A DNA stretch of 64,000 bases from an uncultured Pseudomonadales bacterium (GTDB taxonomy: Bacteria > Pseudomonadota > Gammaproteobacteria > Pseudomonadales > Pseudohongiellaceae): positions 372,001-436,000 of the forward strand of contig CAMYOK010000006.1 in NCBI GenBank assembly GCA_947259995.1, in the 5' to 3' direction. Every line of letters begins with the position of its first letter. Within the stretch, counting starts at the first letter, position 1. The notes below the pieces were generated by a model that worked only from the letters and a program-made list of their open reading frames with translations, had not been told where the DNA came from and did no database searches. Shown here in pieces: positions 47,911 through 57,620 of the stretch. Position numbers and translations under genes: made by a program.

Positions 47911-49257
47911 ATGCGAAAAATCCTATTCGGCCTTGGGTTTAGCCTAGCGCTTTTACTGGGGGCGGCGGCACTCATTGGTTTAAGTCCCAGCTACATTGCA
48001 GCAGCTCCTGCCGTCGCTACAGGCATCGGTGCCAAACTATTATGCAGCGCTCGTTATGTTAGTCACTTCGATGAGCAACAGGCTTTAGATGACTTAGTGC
48101 AGTACTCTCCCATCCTAAAATATTTGCACATCGAGTACGACGAAAATAATAAAAGCGTGCACACCGATCTGTTCGGCCTGCACCCAACCAGCGCCCAATA
48201 CATAGAGGGCATCGGTTGCGCGAATCACTACCCCAATGTGCAGCACCATCTGCAGCAAGCTCATGCCCTAGCCGACAGCTCGGCCGCGTGGCCTAGGGGC
48301 AATGCCGTGCATACTCTTAATAACGATATGATGACGCTGCTCGCAGAGCAATTGAAAAACGACAACCGTGCAGGCCTAAACACGCGCGCCCTATTAGTGG
48401 CACAGCACGGCAGAATAATCGCCGAAGCCTATGGCCAAGGTGCCGGACCTGACACTCCACTACTCGGTTGGTCGATGGCTAAAAGCCTGATGTCCATTAT
48501 GATTGGCAACCTAGAGCATCGAGGGTTGATAGACAGCACTAGGACTCCGATTTTCGCCCAATGGGCGAGTGATCCAAGACGCAATATTCAGCTCACCCAT
48601 TTATTGCAAATGACTGATGGTTTGGAGTTCTCGGAGCAATACAACCCAGGCGATGACGCCACTGCCATGTTGTTCACCCGCCCCTCCGCTTCCGACTATG
48701 CATTAGCCAAGCCTCTTGGCAACCGGCCCGGAGTGCATTTTAATTACAGTTCGGGCACCGCCAATCTTCTCAGCCGCTTATATTTCGAACACACCGGCGC
48801 AAGTTTACAAGCAAGCTATGACGACTATAGCGAGCATATCGCTAAACCTTTGGGCTTTGCGCATGCCGTGTTTGAAACCGACGCCAGCGGCGTGTTCGTC
48901 GGTAGCTCCTACTTCTATGCCTCTGCGCGCGATTGGGCGCGCCTCGGCCAGCTCATGCTCGACGGCGGAGTCATCAACCGCCAGCGCCTGGTTAGCTCTG
49001 CTTGGGTCAGGCAATCGACCCAAGCCAATCAGTCGGAGAATGACAAGGCCTATGGCTATCAGTGGTGGCTCAACAGTGGTAACGAAGAACTTCGCTGGCC
49101 AGACCTGCCAAACGATAGTTTTGCAGCACAGGGCAACCGGCAACAAAATATGATGATTATCCCGTCAAAGGATGCAGTAATTGTAAGACTAGGCTGGACG
49201 TCGGGACGCTATCCTGTAAACGAGCAATTCGCACAGATAGTAGAAGCTTTGCAATAG
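47911..49257 (+). CDS. Class C beta-lactamase-related serine hydrolase
   Basis: Membrane-anchored or exported penicillin-binding-protein-like hydrolase of 448 residues. It has an N-terminal hydrophobic anchor (about 4-25). The catalytic SxxK is Ser188-Met-Ala-Lys191 and the second motif is Tyr279-Ser-Ser. The usual third KTG/HxG triad appears as AQGNRQQ, so it is weak. The family covers esterases, D-amino peptidases and a few 6-aminohexanoate-type amidases; true beta-lactamase activity is not implied. A ribosome site AAAGGA precedes the ATG. Confidence 0.82.
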   Translation: MRKILFGLGFSLALLLGAAALIGLSPSYIAAAPAVATGIGAKLLCSARYVSHFDEQQALDDLVQYSPILKYLHIEYDENNKSVHTDLFGLHPTSAQYIEGIGCANHYPNVQHHLQQAHALADSSAAWPRGNAVHTLNNDMMTLLAEQLKNDNRAGLNTRALLVAQHGRIIAEAYGQGAGPDTPLLGWSMAKSLMSIMIGNLEHRGLIDSTRTPIFAQWASDPRRNIQLTHLLQMTDGLEFSEQYNPGDDATAMLFTRPSASDYALAKPLGNRPGVHFNYSSGTANLLSRLYFEHTGASLQASYDDYSEHIAKPLGFAHAVFETDASGVFVGSSYFYASARDWARLGQLMLDGGVINRQRLVSSAWVRQSTQANQSENDKAYGYQWWLNSGNEELRWPDLPNDSFAAQGNRQQNMMIIPSKDAVIVRLGWTSGRYPVNEQFAQIVEALQ

Positions 49258-49276
49258 TAGGATTGGAGCAGATAAA

Positions 49277-49353
<77 letters not shown>

Positions 49354-49404
49354 GGGGAAAGGTCAGAACACGACAAATATAGGGCTTGCCAGTGAGTTTG
49401 GAAA

Positions 49405-49481
49405 TGGGGTGACCGATGGGGCTCGAACCCACGACAACCGGAGTCACAGTCCGGGGCTCTACCAACTGAGCTACGATCACC
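49405..49481 (-). tRNA. tRNA-His (GTG)
   Basis: A 77-base minus-strand cloverleaf. The anticodon loop CTGTGAC gives GUG. The 5' end has the extra G(-1) facing discriminator C that marks histidine tRNAs, and CCA is encoded. Confidence 0.95.
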
Positions 49482-49502
49482 ATTGAACTTTTCAAAAAGA
49501 GT

Positions 49503-49579
49503 TGGTCGGGGTAGAGAGATTCGAACTCCCGACATCCTGCTCCCAAAGCAGGCGCGCTACCAGACTGCGCTATACCCCG
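49503..49579 (-). tRNA. tRNA-Pro (TGG)
   Basis: A 77-base minus-strand cloverleaf. The anticodon loop TTTGGGA gives UGG. The acceptor starts CGGGGTA, the unusual C1-G72 pair typical of bacterial proline tRNAs, with discriminator A and encoded CCA. It is first of the array, about 85 bases after cysS. Confidence 0.95.
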
Positions 49580-49583
49580 ATTT

Positions 49584-49603
49584 CCCTGCACCGTAATGCA
49601 GGG
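49584..49603. repeat. 7-bp hairpin just upstream of tRNA-Pro
   Basis: CCCTGCA and TGCAGGG pair across a six-base loop, immediately 5' of tRNA-Pro on the transcribed strand. There is no T-run. It may be a leader structure for tRNA processing. Confidence 0.35.
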
Positions 49604-49664
49604 TCGGCATAATACTCAGGGTGCCTTTATCAGTCAATCACTGAGTGTAATTTTTTAGTAAATT

Positions 49665-51053
49665 TCAACGTTCGATGCGCCAAGTACTGCCTTCGGCGGA
49701 ATCTTCGACAACAACTTTGAGTTCTGCGAGCTTGTCGCGGATCTGATCGGCCATCGCCCAGTCTTTATTTTCACGCGCTTCGCGCCGCTGCACGATCAAG
49801 GAGTCAATCAATGCGGCGTCTACTTCTGCGTCATCGCTACCCTGCAAGTATTGCTCAGGAGAGCCTTGCAACAGCCCTACGACGCCTCCCAGCTTGATCA
49901 ACAACCGGCCTAGCTGAGTGGCGCACTCTAAGTCCTCATCACGCTTACGATTAATCTCGCGGGCAAGATCGAAGAGTACCCCTAAGGCCACAGGCGTATT
50001 GAAGTCGTCATCCATCGCGGCATTAAAGGCTTTCTCGAAACGACTATTGACGAGATCTGGTGCCGCTTCGACCTGCAAACCACGCAGGGCCGTATAAAAG
50101 CGCTCAAGAGCCGCCTGTGCTTGATGCAAACCCTGCTCGGAATAATTAATCGGGCTACGATATTGGCTTGAAATGAGCAAATAACGAATGACCTCGCCGC
50201 TGTACTTTTGCAACACATCGCGCACAGTGAAGAAATTACCCAAAGACTTGGACATCTTCTCATTGTCGACGCGCACTGAGCCATTATGTAGCCAGTACTT
50301 CGCAAAGGTCTTACCGGTGGCCGCTTCGGATTGTGCCAGTTCATTTTCATGGTGAGGGAATTCTAAATCCGTCCCCCCCCCATGAATATCGAAGGAGTCC
50401 CCCAAGCAGCAAGTAGACATCGCTGAACACTCGATATGCCACCCTGGTCGGCCATAACCCCAAGGGGAGTCCCAACCTACTTCCCCATCGGCAGCCGCCT
50501 TCCACAGGGCAAAGTCTCTTGGATCACGCTTCAACTCCCCGATGCCAATGCGCGCACCGGCCAACAACTCTTCTGGGTTCTTGTTCGACAATTGCCCATA
50601 GTTGGCAAACTGTGACACCGAATAGTAAACGTCGCCACTTGCCACTTTATAGGCATAGTCGTCGCGCACAAGTCGCTGGATTAGTTCGATAATCTCATCG
50701 ATGTGAGCAGTTGCGCGCGGTTCCATATCAGGACGCTGCACGTACAGAGCCGTTTCGTCCTCATGCGAGGCCTTAATAAAACGCTCTGTTAAGTCCGAAT
50801 ACAATTCGCCATTGGCATTGGCTCGATTGAGAATCTTATCGTCGATATCGGTAATATTGCGCACATAAGTGACATCAAACCCGCTATGACGTAAATAGCG
50901 CGAGATCACATCGAAGGCGACAAACATACGGGCATGGCCAATATGACAGTAGTCATACGTGGTCACTCCACACACATACATTTTAACTTTGCCCTGTTCT
51001 AAAGGAATAAAGGGCTCTTTCTTGCGTGTTAGCGTGTTGTATACCTGTAGCAC
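49665..51053 (-). CDS. cysS: Cysteinyl-tRNA synthetase
   Basis: Class I synthetase that charges tRNA-Cys, 462 residues from this start. The zinc Cys and the HIGH motif lie in VCGVTTYDYCHIGHARM. The other zinc ligands lie in WHIECSAM and the HHENE stretch, and KMSKS is exact (EKMSKSLGNF). The frame is open to an ATG at 51083, inside glnS. The family nearly always begins MLQIYNTL, so the GTG at 51053 (reading MLQVYNTL) is preferred; a TTG at 51065 is another option. It lies 8 bases after glnS and before the tRNA array, as in Pseudomonas. Confidence 0.93.
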   Translation of the reverse strand: MLQVYNTLTRKKEPFIPLEQGKVKMYVCGVTTYDYCHIGHARMFVAFDVISRYLRHSGFDVTYVRNITDIDDKILNRANANGELYSDLTERFIKASHEDETALYVQRPDMEPRATAHIDEIIELIQRLVRDDYAYKVASGDVYYSVSQFANYGQLSNKNPEELLAGARIGIGELKRDPRDFALWKAAADGEVGWDSPWGYGRPGWHIECSAMSTCCLGDSFDIHGGGTDLEFPHHENELAQSEAATGKTFAKYWLHNGSVRVDNEKMSKSLGNFFTVRDVLQKYSGEVIRYLLISSQYRSPINYSEQGLHQAQAALERFYTALRGLQVEAAPDLVNSRFEKAFNAAMDDDFNTPVALGVLFDLAREINRKRDEDLECATQLGRLLIKLGGVVGLLQGSPEQYLQGSDDAEVDAALIDSLIVQRREARENKDWAMADQIRDKLAELKVVVEDSAEGSTWRIER

Positions 51054-51061
51054 TGTTTCAC

Positions 51062-52807
51062 TCAACCTGATATTTTTGCCCATGAATCTCGTAGAGTCAC
51101 GGTGCGATTAAAGACAATTTTCTCTGCATTAGAATCGTGACGATCGACGCAGAAATACCCTTCGCGCTCAAACTGAAAGCTCGCCTCTGCAGCGGCGGTT
51201 TTAAGGCTAGGCTCTGCTTTACAGCCCGTTAAAACCAACAAGGAATCTGGGTTCAAACATTCTTTGTAATCGGCAATCGATTTGTCGTCAGGGTTTTCTT
51301 TATTGAACAGGCGATCATAAATGCGCACCTCTACATCCAACGCGGTGTCAGCTGGCACCCAATGAATCACCCCTTTCACTTTACGCCCGACGGGGTTAAC
51401 CCCTAATGTTTCCGGATCATAGCTGCAGAGCAATTCGATCACCTCCCCTGCGGCGTTCTTCACGACTTCGTCGCAGCGTATCACATAGCCACCACGCAGA
51501 CGCACTTCAACCCTAGGGCTTAAACGTTTGTATTTAGGCGGCGGGACTTCTTCGAAGTCGGTCGCGTCTATATACAAGGTCTTCGCGAATGATATTTCAC
51601 GCGTCCCCATCGCTTCATTCTTAGGATGACAAGGCAACACCAAGGTTTGCGGTTTATCCTCAGGGTAATTACTGAGAGTCACCTTTAAAGGGCGCAGCAC
51701 ACACATCGCGCGTGGTGCATTGCTATCCAAGTCTTCGCGAATACTGTGCTCAAGCATCCCCACATCGACAGTCCCAGCGCTACGAGCAACGCCTGCCCGC
51801 TCGCAGAAGTTGCGAATAGACTCAGGGGTAAACCCACGGCGTCGAAGCCCGGATAAAGTCGGCATGCGCGGGTCGTCCCAACCATTGACATGATTCTCGG
51901 TGACCAACTCTTTCAATTTGCGCTTGCTCATTACCGTATAGTTGATATTCAGACGTGCGAACTCGATCTGCCTTGGCAACACATAGTCGCTGGCAGCACG
52001 GGTGCTATCGCTAGCTGCGCTCAAGGACTTGCTCTCGAGTGTCTGCAATATCCAGTCATATAAAGGACGGTGGTCTTCGAATTCCAATGTGCATAGTGAG
52101 TGCGTCACACACTCCATCGCATCGGAAATGCAATGCGCGTAATCATACATCGGATAGATGGGCCATTTTGACCCCGTTTGATGATGCTCGACATGGCGAA
52201 TCCTATACAACACTGGATCGCGCATATTGATGTTCGGTGAGGCCATGTCAATCTTGGCCCGCAGACTATGGGCGCCATCGGGGAATTCCCCTGCTCGCAT
52301 CTGTGCGAACAAGGCGAGGTTTTCCTCGATACTGCGCTCTCTATATGGGCTGTCAGTGCCTGGGCTGGTCAATGTCCCCCGGTACTCCCGCGCCTGCTCA
52401 GGGGAAAGGCTGCACACATAGGCCTTGCCTTTTTCGATGAGCTGCACAGCGAAATCATGCAAGGCATCGAAGTAACTGGACGTATAGCGAATATCGCCAC
52501 TCCACTGAAAGCCTAGCCAACGGATGTCCTCGGCAATGGCATTGACATACTCCTGGCTCTCTTTCTCAGGGTTGGTGTCATCAAAGCGTAAGTTGCACTG
52601 CCCGCCATAGCTGTCAGCGACTCCAAAATTGAGGCAAATGGATTTCGCGTGCCCAATATGAAGGAAACCGTTAGGTTCTGGGGGAAAGCGTGTTTGGACA
52701 CGCCCATTGTGCTTGCCGCTTTGCAAATCTTGCTCAATAATGTGGCGAATAAAATTTGATGCGGGGCTTGTGGCGTTGTTTGTAGTGGAATCGTCTGAAG
52801 CGCTCAT
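51062..52807 (-). CDS. glnS: Glutaminyl-tRNA synthetase
   Basis: Class I synthetase specific to tRNA-Gln, 581 residues. The HIGH region is [16 protein letters not shown] with the GlnRS-type [12 protein letters not shown] after it. The KMSKS equivalent is VMSKRKL. The C-terminal anticodon-binding beta-barrels are present ([21 protein letters not shown]). The frame is open 35 codons further upstream, but that part overlaps the ppiB promoter region and is not GlnRS-like, so ATG 52807 was chosen. Presence of GlnRS means direct Gln charging. Confidence 0.95.
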   Translation of the reverse strand: MSASDDSTTNNATSPASNFIRHIIEQDLQSGKHNGRVQTRFPPEPNGFLHIGHAKSICLNFGVADSYGGQCNLRFDDTNPEKESQEYVNAIAEDIRWLGFQWSGDIRYTSSYFDALHDFAVQLIEKGKAYVCSLSPEQAREYRGTLTSPGTDSPYRERSIEENLALFAQMRAGEFPDGAHSLRAKIDMASPNINMRDPVLYRIRHVEHHQTGSKWPIYPMYDYAHCISDAMECVTHSLCTLEFEDHRPLYDWILQTLESKSLSAASDSTRAASDYVLPRQIEFARLNINYTVMSKRKLKELVTENHVNGWDDPRMPTLSGLRRRGFTPESIRNFCERAGVARSAGTVDVGMLEHSIREDLDSNAPRAMCVLRPLKVTLSNYPEDKPQTLVLPCHPKNEAMGTREISFAKTLYIDATDFEEVPPPKYKRLSPRVEVRLRGGYVIRCDEVVKNAAGEVIELLCSYDPETLGVNPVGRKVKGVIHWVPADTALDVEVRIYDRLFNKENPDDKSIADYKECLNPDSLLVLTGCKAEPSLKTAAAEASFQFEREGYFCVDRHDSNAEKIVFNRTVTLRDSWAKISG

Positions 52808-52911
52808 ATCGTTGTTTTCTGCTTTCTCACAAGTGACAAAGAACGTATTATAACCGTTCCACGTGTTTCTCATAAGTGGCCAAGGCCGCTTTATACTGAA
52901 GGTTGTATGCA

Positions 52912-53439
52912 ATGATTGTCTTTAAAACGAATTATGGTGACATCACCGTCGAGTTAGATTTCGAAAAAGCGCCTAAATCGGCGGCTAATTTTCTCGAATA
53001 TGCCAAGAGTGGTTTCTACGACAACACCATATTTCATCGGGTTATCGATAACTTCATGATTCAAGGCGGCGGTTTTGAGTCTGGCTTGGCGCAAAAGCCT
53101 AATGGCAAGCCAATCGAGAACGAAGCTGACAATGGCTTGACCAATGATGCAGGCACTTTGGCTATGGCCAGAACCTCAGACCCACATTCAGCCACCTCAC
53201 AGTTCTTTATTAATGTGAGCGATAATACTTTCTTGAACCACAAGAACAAGACAGCGCAGGGCTGGGGTTATGCTGTATTCGGCAAAGTCAGCGCCGGTAT
53301 GGACGTTGTGAACAAGATTAAACAGTGCAAGACCACTTCGAAATCTGGTCACCAAGACGTCCCCGTCGATGAGATCATCATCACCGCGACGACCGTCACG
53401 TTGCCAGAACAGGCTACTACAGACACCATAGAAAAATAA
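52912..53439 (+). CDS. ppiB: Peptidyl-prolyl cis-trans isomerase B (cyclophilin)
   Basis: Cytoplasmic cyclophilin of 175 residues. The core reads [15 protein letters not shown] with the catalytic Arg. [13 protein letters not shown] and [15 protein letters not shown] follow. There is no signal peptide. ATG 52912 is preferred over a TTG three codons upstream because it matches the family start ([11 protein letters not shown]) and has AAGG 9 bases before. It is divergent from glnS and 13 bases before lpxH. Confidence 0.94.
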   Translation: MIVFKTNYGDITVELDFEKAPKSAANFLEYAKSGFYDNTIFHRVIDNFMIQGGGFESGLAQKPNGKPIENEADNGLTNDAGTLAMARTSDPHSATSQFFINVSDNTFLNHKNKTAQGWGYAVFGKVSAGMDVVNKIKQCKTTSKSGHQDVPVDEIIITATTVTLPEQATTDTIEK

Positions 53440-53452
53440 TAACGGCCCCACC

Positions 53453-54199
53453 ATGTCCAATGTAGGGAAAACGCTATTTATTTCAGACTTGCATTTAGAC
53501 GCCGACAACGAGGCGATCACGCAATGCTTTCTGAATTACGTCAGCAACGCTCACGGCTGCGATGCACTATATATCTTGGGAGATTTTTTCGAGGTCTGGG
53601 TGGGCGATGATGATCGTAACATCCTGACCGACACTGTCGCCGATGCCCTTAGCAAGCTCGCCGCCAGCGGGTCAAAAGTCTATATCATGCATGGCAATCG
53701 GGATTTCCTCCTCGGCCCAGCCTACGCAAAGCGTTGCAACGCAGAGCTCATTGATGATCCAACTGTTATCGAATGCTATGGGCAGAAAGTGGCCCTGATG
53801 CATGGCGACAGCCTGTGCACACGTGACGTCGAATACATGAAATTCCGGAAAATGGTGCGCTCTGAGCGCTGGCAAAATGAGTTTCTCGAACGCTCTTTAG
53901 TTGAACGTCATATGATTGCTCAGCAAACGCGTCAGCAAAGCAAAGAGCAAAGCAGCCACAAAGCCTCTGACATTATGGATGTCACGCCACAAGAGGTGCT
54001 GGATCTACTGCATCGCAAACAGGTGAACATTCTTGTGCATGGCCACACTCATCGCCCGTCTGTGCACAAAATGCGCCTCAAGGAAGCAATTAATGGCAGC
54101 GATGAAGCGGTAAGAATCGTGCTTGGCAGCTGGGACTGCAAAGGCTGGGCACTGGAGTTCAGTAGCACTGGTTATGAGCTAAAGCACTTCCCTCACTGA
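53453..54199 (+). CDS. lpxH: UDP-2,3-diacylglucosamine hydrolase
   Basis: Removes UMP from UDP-2,3-diacylglucosamine to give lipid X in lipid A synthesis, a peripheral membrane enzyme. The 248-residue calcineurin-like fold has all metal motifs: FISDLHLD, GDFFEVWVGDDD, HGNRDFL, MHGDSLCT and HGHTHRP. Immediately after ppiB, as in Pseudomonas. Confidence 0.96.
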   Translation: MSNVGKTLFISDLHLDADNEAITQCFLNYVSNAHGCDALYILGDFFEVWVGDDDRNILTDTVADALSKLAASGSKVYIMHGNRDFLLGPAYAKRCNAELIDDPTVIECYGQKVALMHGDSLCTRDVEYMKFRKMVRSERWQNEFLERSLVERHMIAQQTRQQSKEQSSHKASDIMDVTPQEVLDLLHRKQVNILVHGHTHRPSVHKMRLKEAINGSDEAVRIVLGSWDCKGWALEFSSTGYELKHFPH

Positions 54200-54207
54200 G
54201 GCCAGCC

Positions 54208-54669
54208 TCAAGAGTAACTATCCATTTGCGCGTAGTAGCGCTCGAAATGCGCGCCGCATAAGGTTAGCAGTTCTTTATCGATCGTATCCGCTAGCTCTTG
54301 CAATGCAATTTGAGCGTACTGCGCATTAACCCTGATCCCAAAGTCTGCCAGCTGCAGGCGATCTAGCGGCGCCTTTTGCAACAAGGTATTAATCCAGCAA
54401 TAAGGAGACAGCGCCTCATTGAACGGAAGCTTGTGAGCTTTCATGCGCTGTTTTAGTGCATCTTCTGAGTCGATATGAAATTTGTCACCCATGATTTGCG
54501 TTGTCAAAACCTCTATACGCCGCAAAACGGATTCTTTTTCTTCATCTTTATAGGCATTCCATTGAATAACCTCGAATGCATAACGTTTGCATCCTCTACA
54601 TATACTGTCTCCAACCGATGTCGTTGAACATACACCGATGCATGGAGTTCGAGTAAGACCGCTCTTCAA
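54208..54669 (-). CDS. DUF1289 domain-containing protein
   Basis: Soluble protein of 153 residues. The N-terminal DUF1289 module (about 1-50) has PCIGVCSTT and ICRGCKRY, four cysteines that probably bind zinc or a cluster, then the usual W-N near 38. About 100 extra residues follow the domain, helical and unrecognised. Function unknown. It converges on lpxH with an 8-base gap. Confidence 0.8.
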   Translation of the reverse strand: MKSGLTRTPCIGVCSTTSVGDSICRGCKRYAFEVIQWNAYKDEEKESVLRRIEVLTTQIMGDKFHIDSEDALKQRMKAHKLPFNEALSPYCWINTLLQKAPLDRLQLADFGIRVNAQYAQIALQELADTIDKELLTLCGAHFERYYAQMDSYS

Positions 54670-54948
54670 TTTAACAACCTGTCATCTACTTAAGAAATTT
54701 CCAAGCTTCGCATGCCGCAAGCCTGCACTTTGGGAACTGGAGTTTTTACGCCCATTCGCCTATACTAAGCCCCCAATTTTAACAGCTAATCGAATCCTTG
54801 GTGGGATTTTCATGGGCGTAATTGGCCTATAATTTCCTCAACCTGCGAAATCGACCTGCGAATCGTCACAACTCACATTTATATTGTGCAGTTTGTCCTT
54901 TCTGTGCTGTCACTCTCTGCCTTATAGTCAATCGACGAGGGGAATACT

Positions 54949-57543
54949 GTGTTAGAAGCTTACCGTAAACATGTGGCCGAACGCGCTGAACAAGGCATCG
55001 TTCCTAAGCCGTTGGACGCAGAACAAGTTGCTGCGTTAATTGAATTGTTAAAGAACCCACCAAAGGGTGAAGAAGAGTTTATTCTTGACCTCATCTCCAA
55101 TCGCGTACCAGCGGGTGTTGACGAAGCAGCCTATGTAAAAGCAGGTTTCCTCTCTGCGCTTGCCAAAGGCGAAGCAAGCTCTCCGGTCATAGATAAAGTC
55201 TTGGCCATCAAGTTATTAGGCTCAATGCTAGGGGGTTATAACATTGCGACTTTGGTCGGCCTTCTTGATAACGAAGAGTTGGCGCCATTGGCAGTAGAGG
55301 AGCTTTCGCACACGCTTCTTATGTTTGATGCCTTTCACGATGTTGAAGAACGCGCCAAAGCAGGCAACGCCCACGCCAAGACTTTGCTTGCGTCTTGGGC
55401 CGAAGCAGAATGGTTTACGAACAAGCCTGAGCTTCCAAAAGTGCTCACAGTCACAGTCTATAAAGTGCCTGGCGAGACGAATACCGATGACCTCTCCCCT
55501 GCACAAGACGCATGGTCACGCCCTGACATTCCTTTGCATGCACTTGCCATGTACAAAATGGAGCGCGAAGGTGTCACCAATGCTGCAGAACAAATCGCAG
55601 AACTCAAAACCAAGGGCCACCCAGTGGCGCTCGTTGGCGACGTGATGGGCACAGGTTCATCGCGTAAGTCGGCCACCAACTCCGTGCTTTGGAACATCGG
55701 CGACGATATCCCTTATATTCCTAACAAGCGCGATGGCGGTGTGTGCATCGGGAGCAAAATCGCTCCTATCTTCTTTAACACTATGGAAGATGCCGGCGCA
55801 TTCCCAATCGAATGTGACGTCGACTCGCTGAACACTGGTGATGTCATCGACATTTACCCCTATGAAGGCAAAATCACAGCGCACGGCACTGACGAGGTGA
55901 TCAGCACTTTTGAATTGAAAACCGAAGTGCTTCTAGATGAAGTGCGTGCTGGCGGTCGAATCCCATTGATCATCGGTCGTGGTTTGACTGACAAAGCGCG
56001 CACAGCCCTAGGACTAGAGCCTTCCAAAGTATTCCGCCTCCCCTTCAACCCAGAGTCATCCACAAAAGGCTACACTCTGGCGCAGAAGATGGTGGGTAAA
56101 GCCTGTGGCGTTGAAGGCGTTCGTGCTGGCAGCTATTGCGAGCCTAAAATGACGACTGTTGGTTCACAAGACACAACAGGCCCAATGACTCGTGACGAAC
56201 TAAAAGACCTTGCTTGTCTTGGCTTCTCAGCCGATCTAGTGATGCAGTCTTTCTGTCACACAGCCGCTTATCCCAAGCCTGTGGATATCGAAACACAGCA
56301 CACATTGCCTGATTTCATCCAGACTCGCGGCGGGGTTGCACTGCGCCCCGGCGACGGCATCATTCACTCATGGCTAAACCGCATGTTGTTGCCTGACACA
56401 GTGGGTACTGGTGGTGATTCCCACACGCGTTTCCCTATCGGCATCTCATTCCCTGCCGGCTCAGGTCTGGTCGCGTTCGCAGCGGCAACAGGCGTTATTC
56501 CTTTGGATATGCCTGAGTCAGTATTGGTGCGCTTCAAAGGTGAAATGCAGCCAGGTATCACGCTGCGCGATCTCGTCAACGCGATTCCTTATGCAGCATT
56601 GCAATCAGGCGACTTAACTGTCGAGAAAAAGGGCAAGAAGAATATCTTCTCTGGCCGCATTCTCGAGATCGAAGGATTGCCAGATCTTAAAGTAGAGCAA
56701 GCGTTTGAATTGTCTGACGCATCAGCAGAACGCTCTGCTGGTGGCTGTACGATTCGCTTGAACAAAGAGCCAATCATTGAATACTTCAAATCCAACATCA
56801 CACTGCTTCGCTGGATGATCAGCGAAGGCTATGGCGATGCTCGTACGTTAGAGCGCCGCGCGAAGGCGATGGAAGAATGGTTGAAGAACCCTGAGCTTCT
56901 CGAACCAGATGCCGATGCAGAGTACTTTAAAATCATTGAGATCGATCTCAATGAGATTAAAGAGCCACTATTGGCCTGCCCGAATGATCCAGACGATGTT
57001 AAGCCTCTGTCGGAAGTACAAGGCACGAAGATCGACGAAGTCTTTATTGGCTCTTGCATGACCAACATCGGCCACTTCCGTGCAGCTAGCGAAGTATTGA
57101 AGCAAGTCAAAGGCGGCATACCAACGCGTCTATGGGTATCTCCACCGACTAAGATGGATCAACACCAGTTGATCGAAGAAGGCGTCTATAGCGTCTTTGG
57201 CGTCTCCGGCGCACGCACCGAAATGCCAGGTTGTTCGCTATGCATGGGTAACCAAGCACGAGTGGCACCTAAATCAACGGTAGTATCGACCTCGACACGT
57301 AACTTCCCTAACCGCTTAGGGGAAGGTGCTTTCGTTTACTTGGCCTCTTCTGAGCTAGCCGCTGTCGCTTCTGTATTGGGTAAAATACCAACCATGGAAG
57401 AGTATATGGTCTACATGAAGAACGTCGACACTATGTCTAACGAAATCTATCGTTACTTGAACTTCAACGAGATCAAGTCATACATGGAAGCCGCCGAGAA
57501 TGCTAACAACATTCCTGCTGTGAATGTTCAGGTTGTTGCTTAA
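54949..57543 (+). CDS. acnB: Aconitate hydratase B
   Basis: TCA-cycle aconitase with a [4Fe-4S] cluster, 864 residues. The B-type layout places a HEAT-like helical domain first (about 1-160) and then the swivel domain ([20 protein letters not shown]). The core cysteines are in [17 protein letters not shown] region, [13 protein letters not shown] and [10 protein letters not shown]. The GTG start at 54949 follows GAGGGGA. The 279 bases upstream contain a TATAAT (54829) but no clear -35 box, and a short direct repeat. Followed by a strong terminator. Confidence 0.96.
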   Translation: MLEAYRKHVAERAEQGIVPKPLDAEQVAALIELLKNPPKGEEEFILDLISNRVPAGVDEAAYVKAGFLSALAKGEASSPVIDKVLAIKLLGSMLGGYNIATLVGLLDNEELAPLAVEELSHTLLMFDAFHDVEERAKAGNAHAKTLLASWAEAEWFTNKPELPKVLTVTVYKVPGETNTDDLSPAQDAWSRPDIPLHALAMYKMEREGVTNAAEQIAELKTKGHPVALVGDVMGTGSSRKSATNSVLWNIGDDIPYIPNKRDGGVCIGSKIAPIFFNTMEDAGAFPIECDVDSLNTGDVIDIYPYEGKITAHGTDEVISTFELKTEVLLDEVRAGGRIPLIIGRGLTDKARTALGLEPSKVFRLPFNPESSTKGYTLAQKMVGKACGVEGVRAGSYCEPKMTTVGSQDTTGPMTRDELKDLACLGFSADLVMQSFCHTAAYPKPVDIETQHTLPDFIQTRGGVALRPGDGIIHSWLNRMLLPDTVGTGGDSHTRFPIGISFPAGSGLVAFAAATGVIPLDMPESVLVRFKGEMQPGITLRDLVNAIPYAALQSGDLTVEKKGKKNIFSGRILEIEGLPDLKVEQAFELSDASAERSAGGCTIRLNKEPIIEYFKSNITLLRWMISEGYGDARTLERRAKAMEEWLKNPELLEPDADAEYFKIIEIDLNEIKEPLLACPNDPDDVKPLSEVQGTKIDEVFIGSCMTNIGHFRAASEVLKQVKGGIPTRLWVSPPTKMDQHQLIEEGVYSVFGVSGARTEMPGCSLCMGNQARVAPKSTVVSTSTRNFPNRLGEGAFVYLASSELAAVASVLGKIPTMEEYMVYMKNVDTMSNEIYRYLNFNEIKSYMEAAENANNIPAVNVQVVA

Positions 57544-57560
57544 GCAATAATCGCAAAACG

Positions 57561-57593
57561 AAAAAGGCCAAGCATATGCTTGGCCTTTTTTTT
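57561..57593. terminator. Bidirectional intrinsic terminator between acnB and pepN
   Basis: AAAAAGGCCAAGCAT and ATGCTTGGCCTTTTT form a perfect 15-bp palindrome flanked by A and T runs, ending both convergent genes. Confidence 0.93.
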
Positions 57594-57620
57594 GTCTGTA
57601 TTTTCTATATTGCCTTGAGC

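Noticed and set aside
54829..54834. TATAAT upstream of acnB as a full promoter
   Set aside because: No -35 element at a suitable distance, so only mentioned in the acnB entry.
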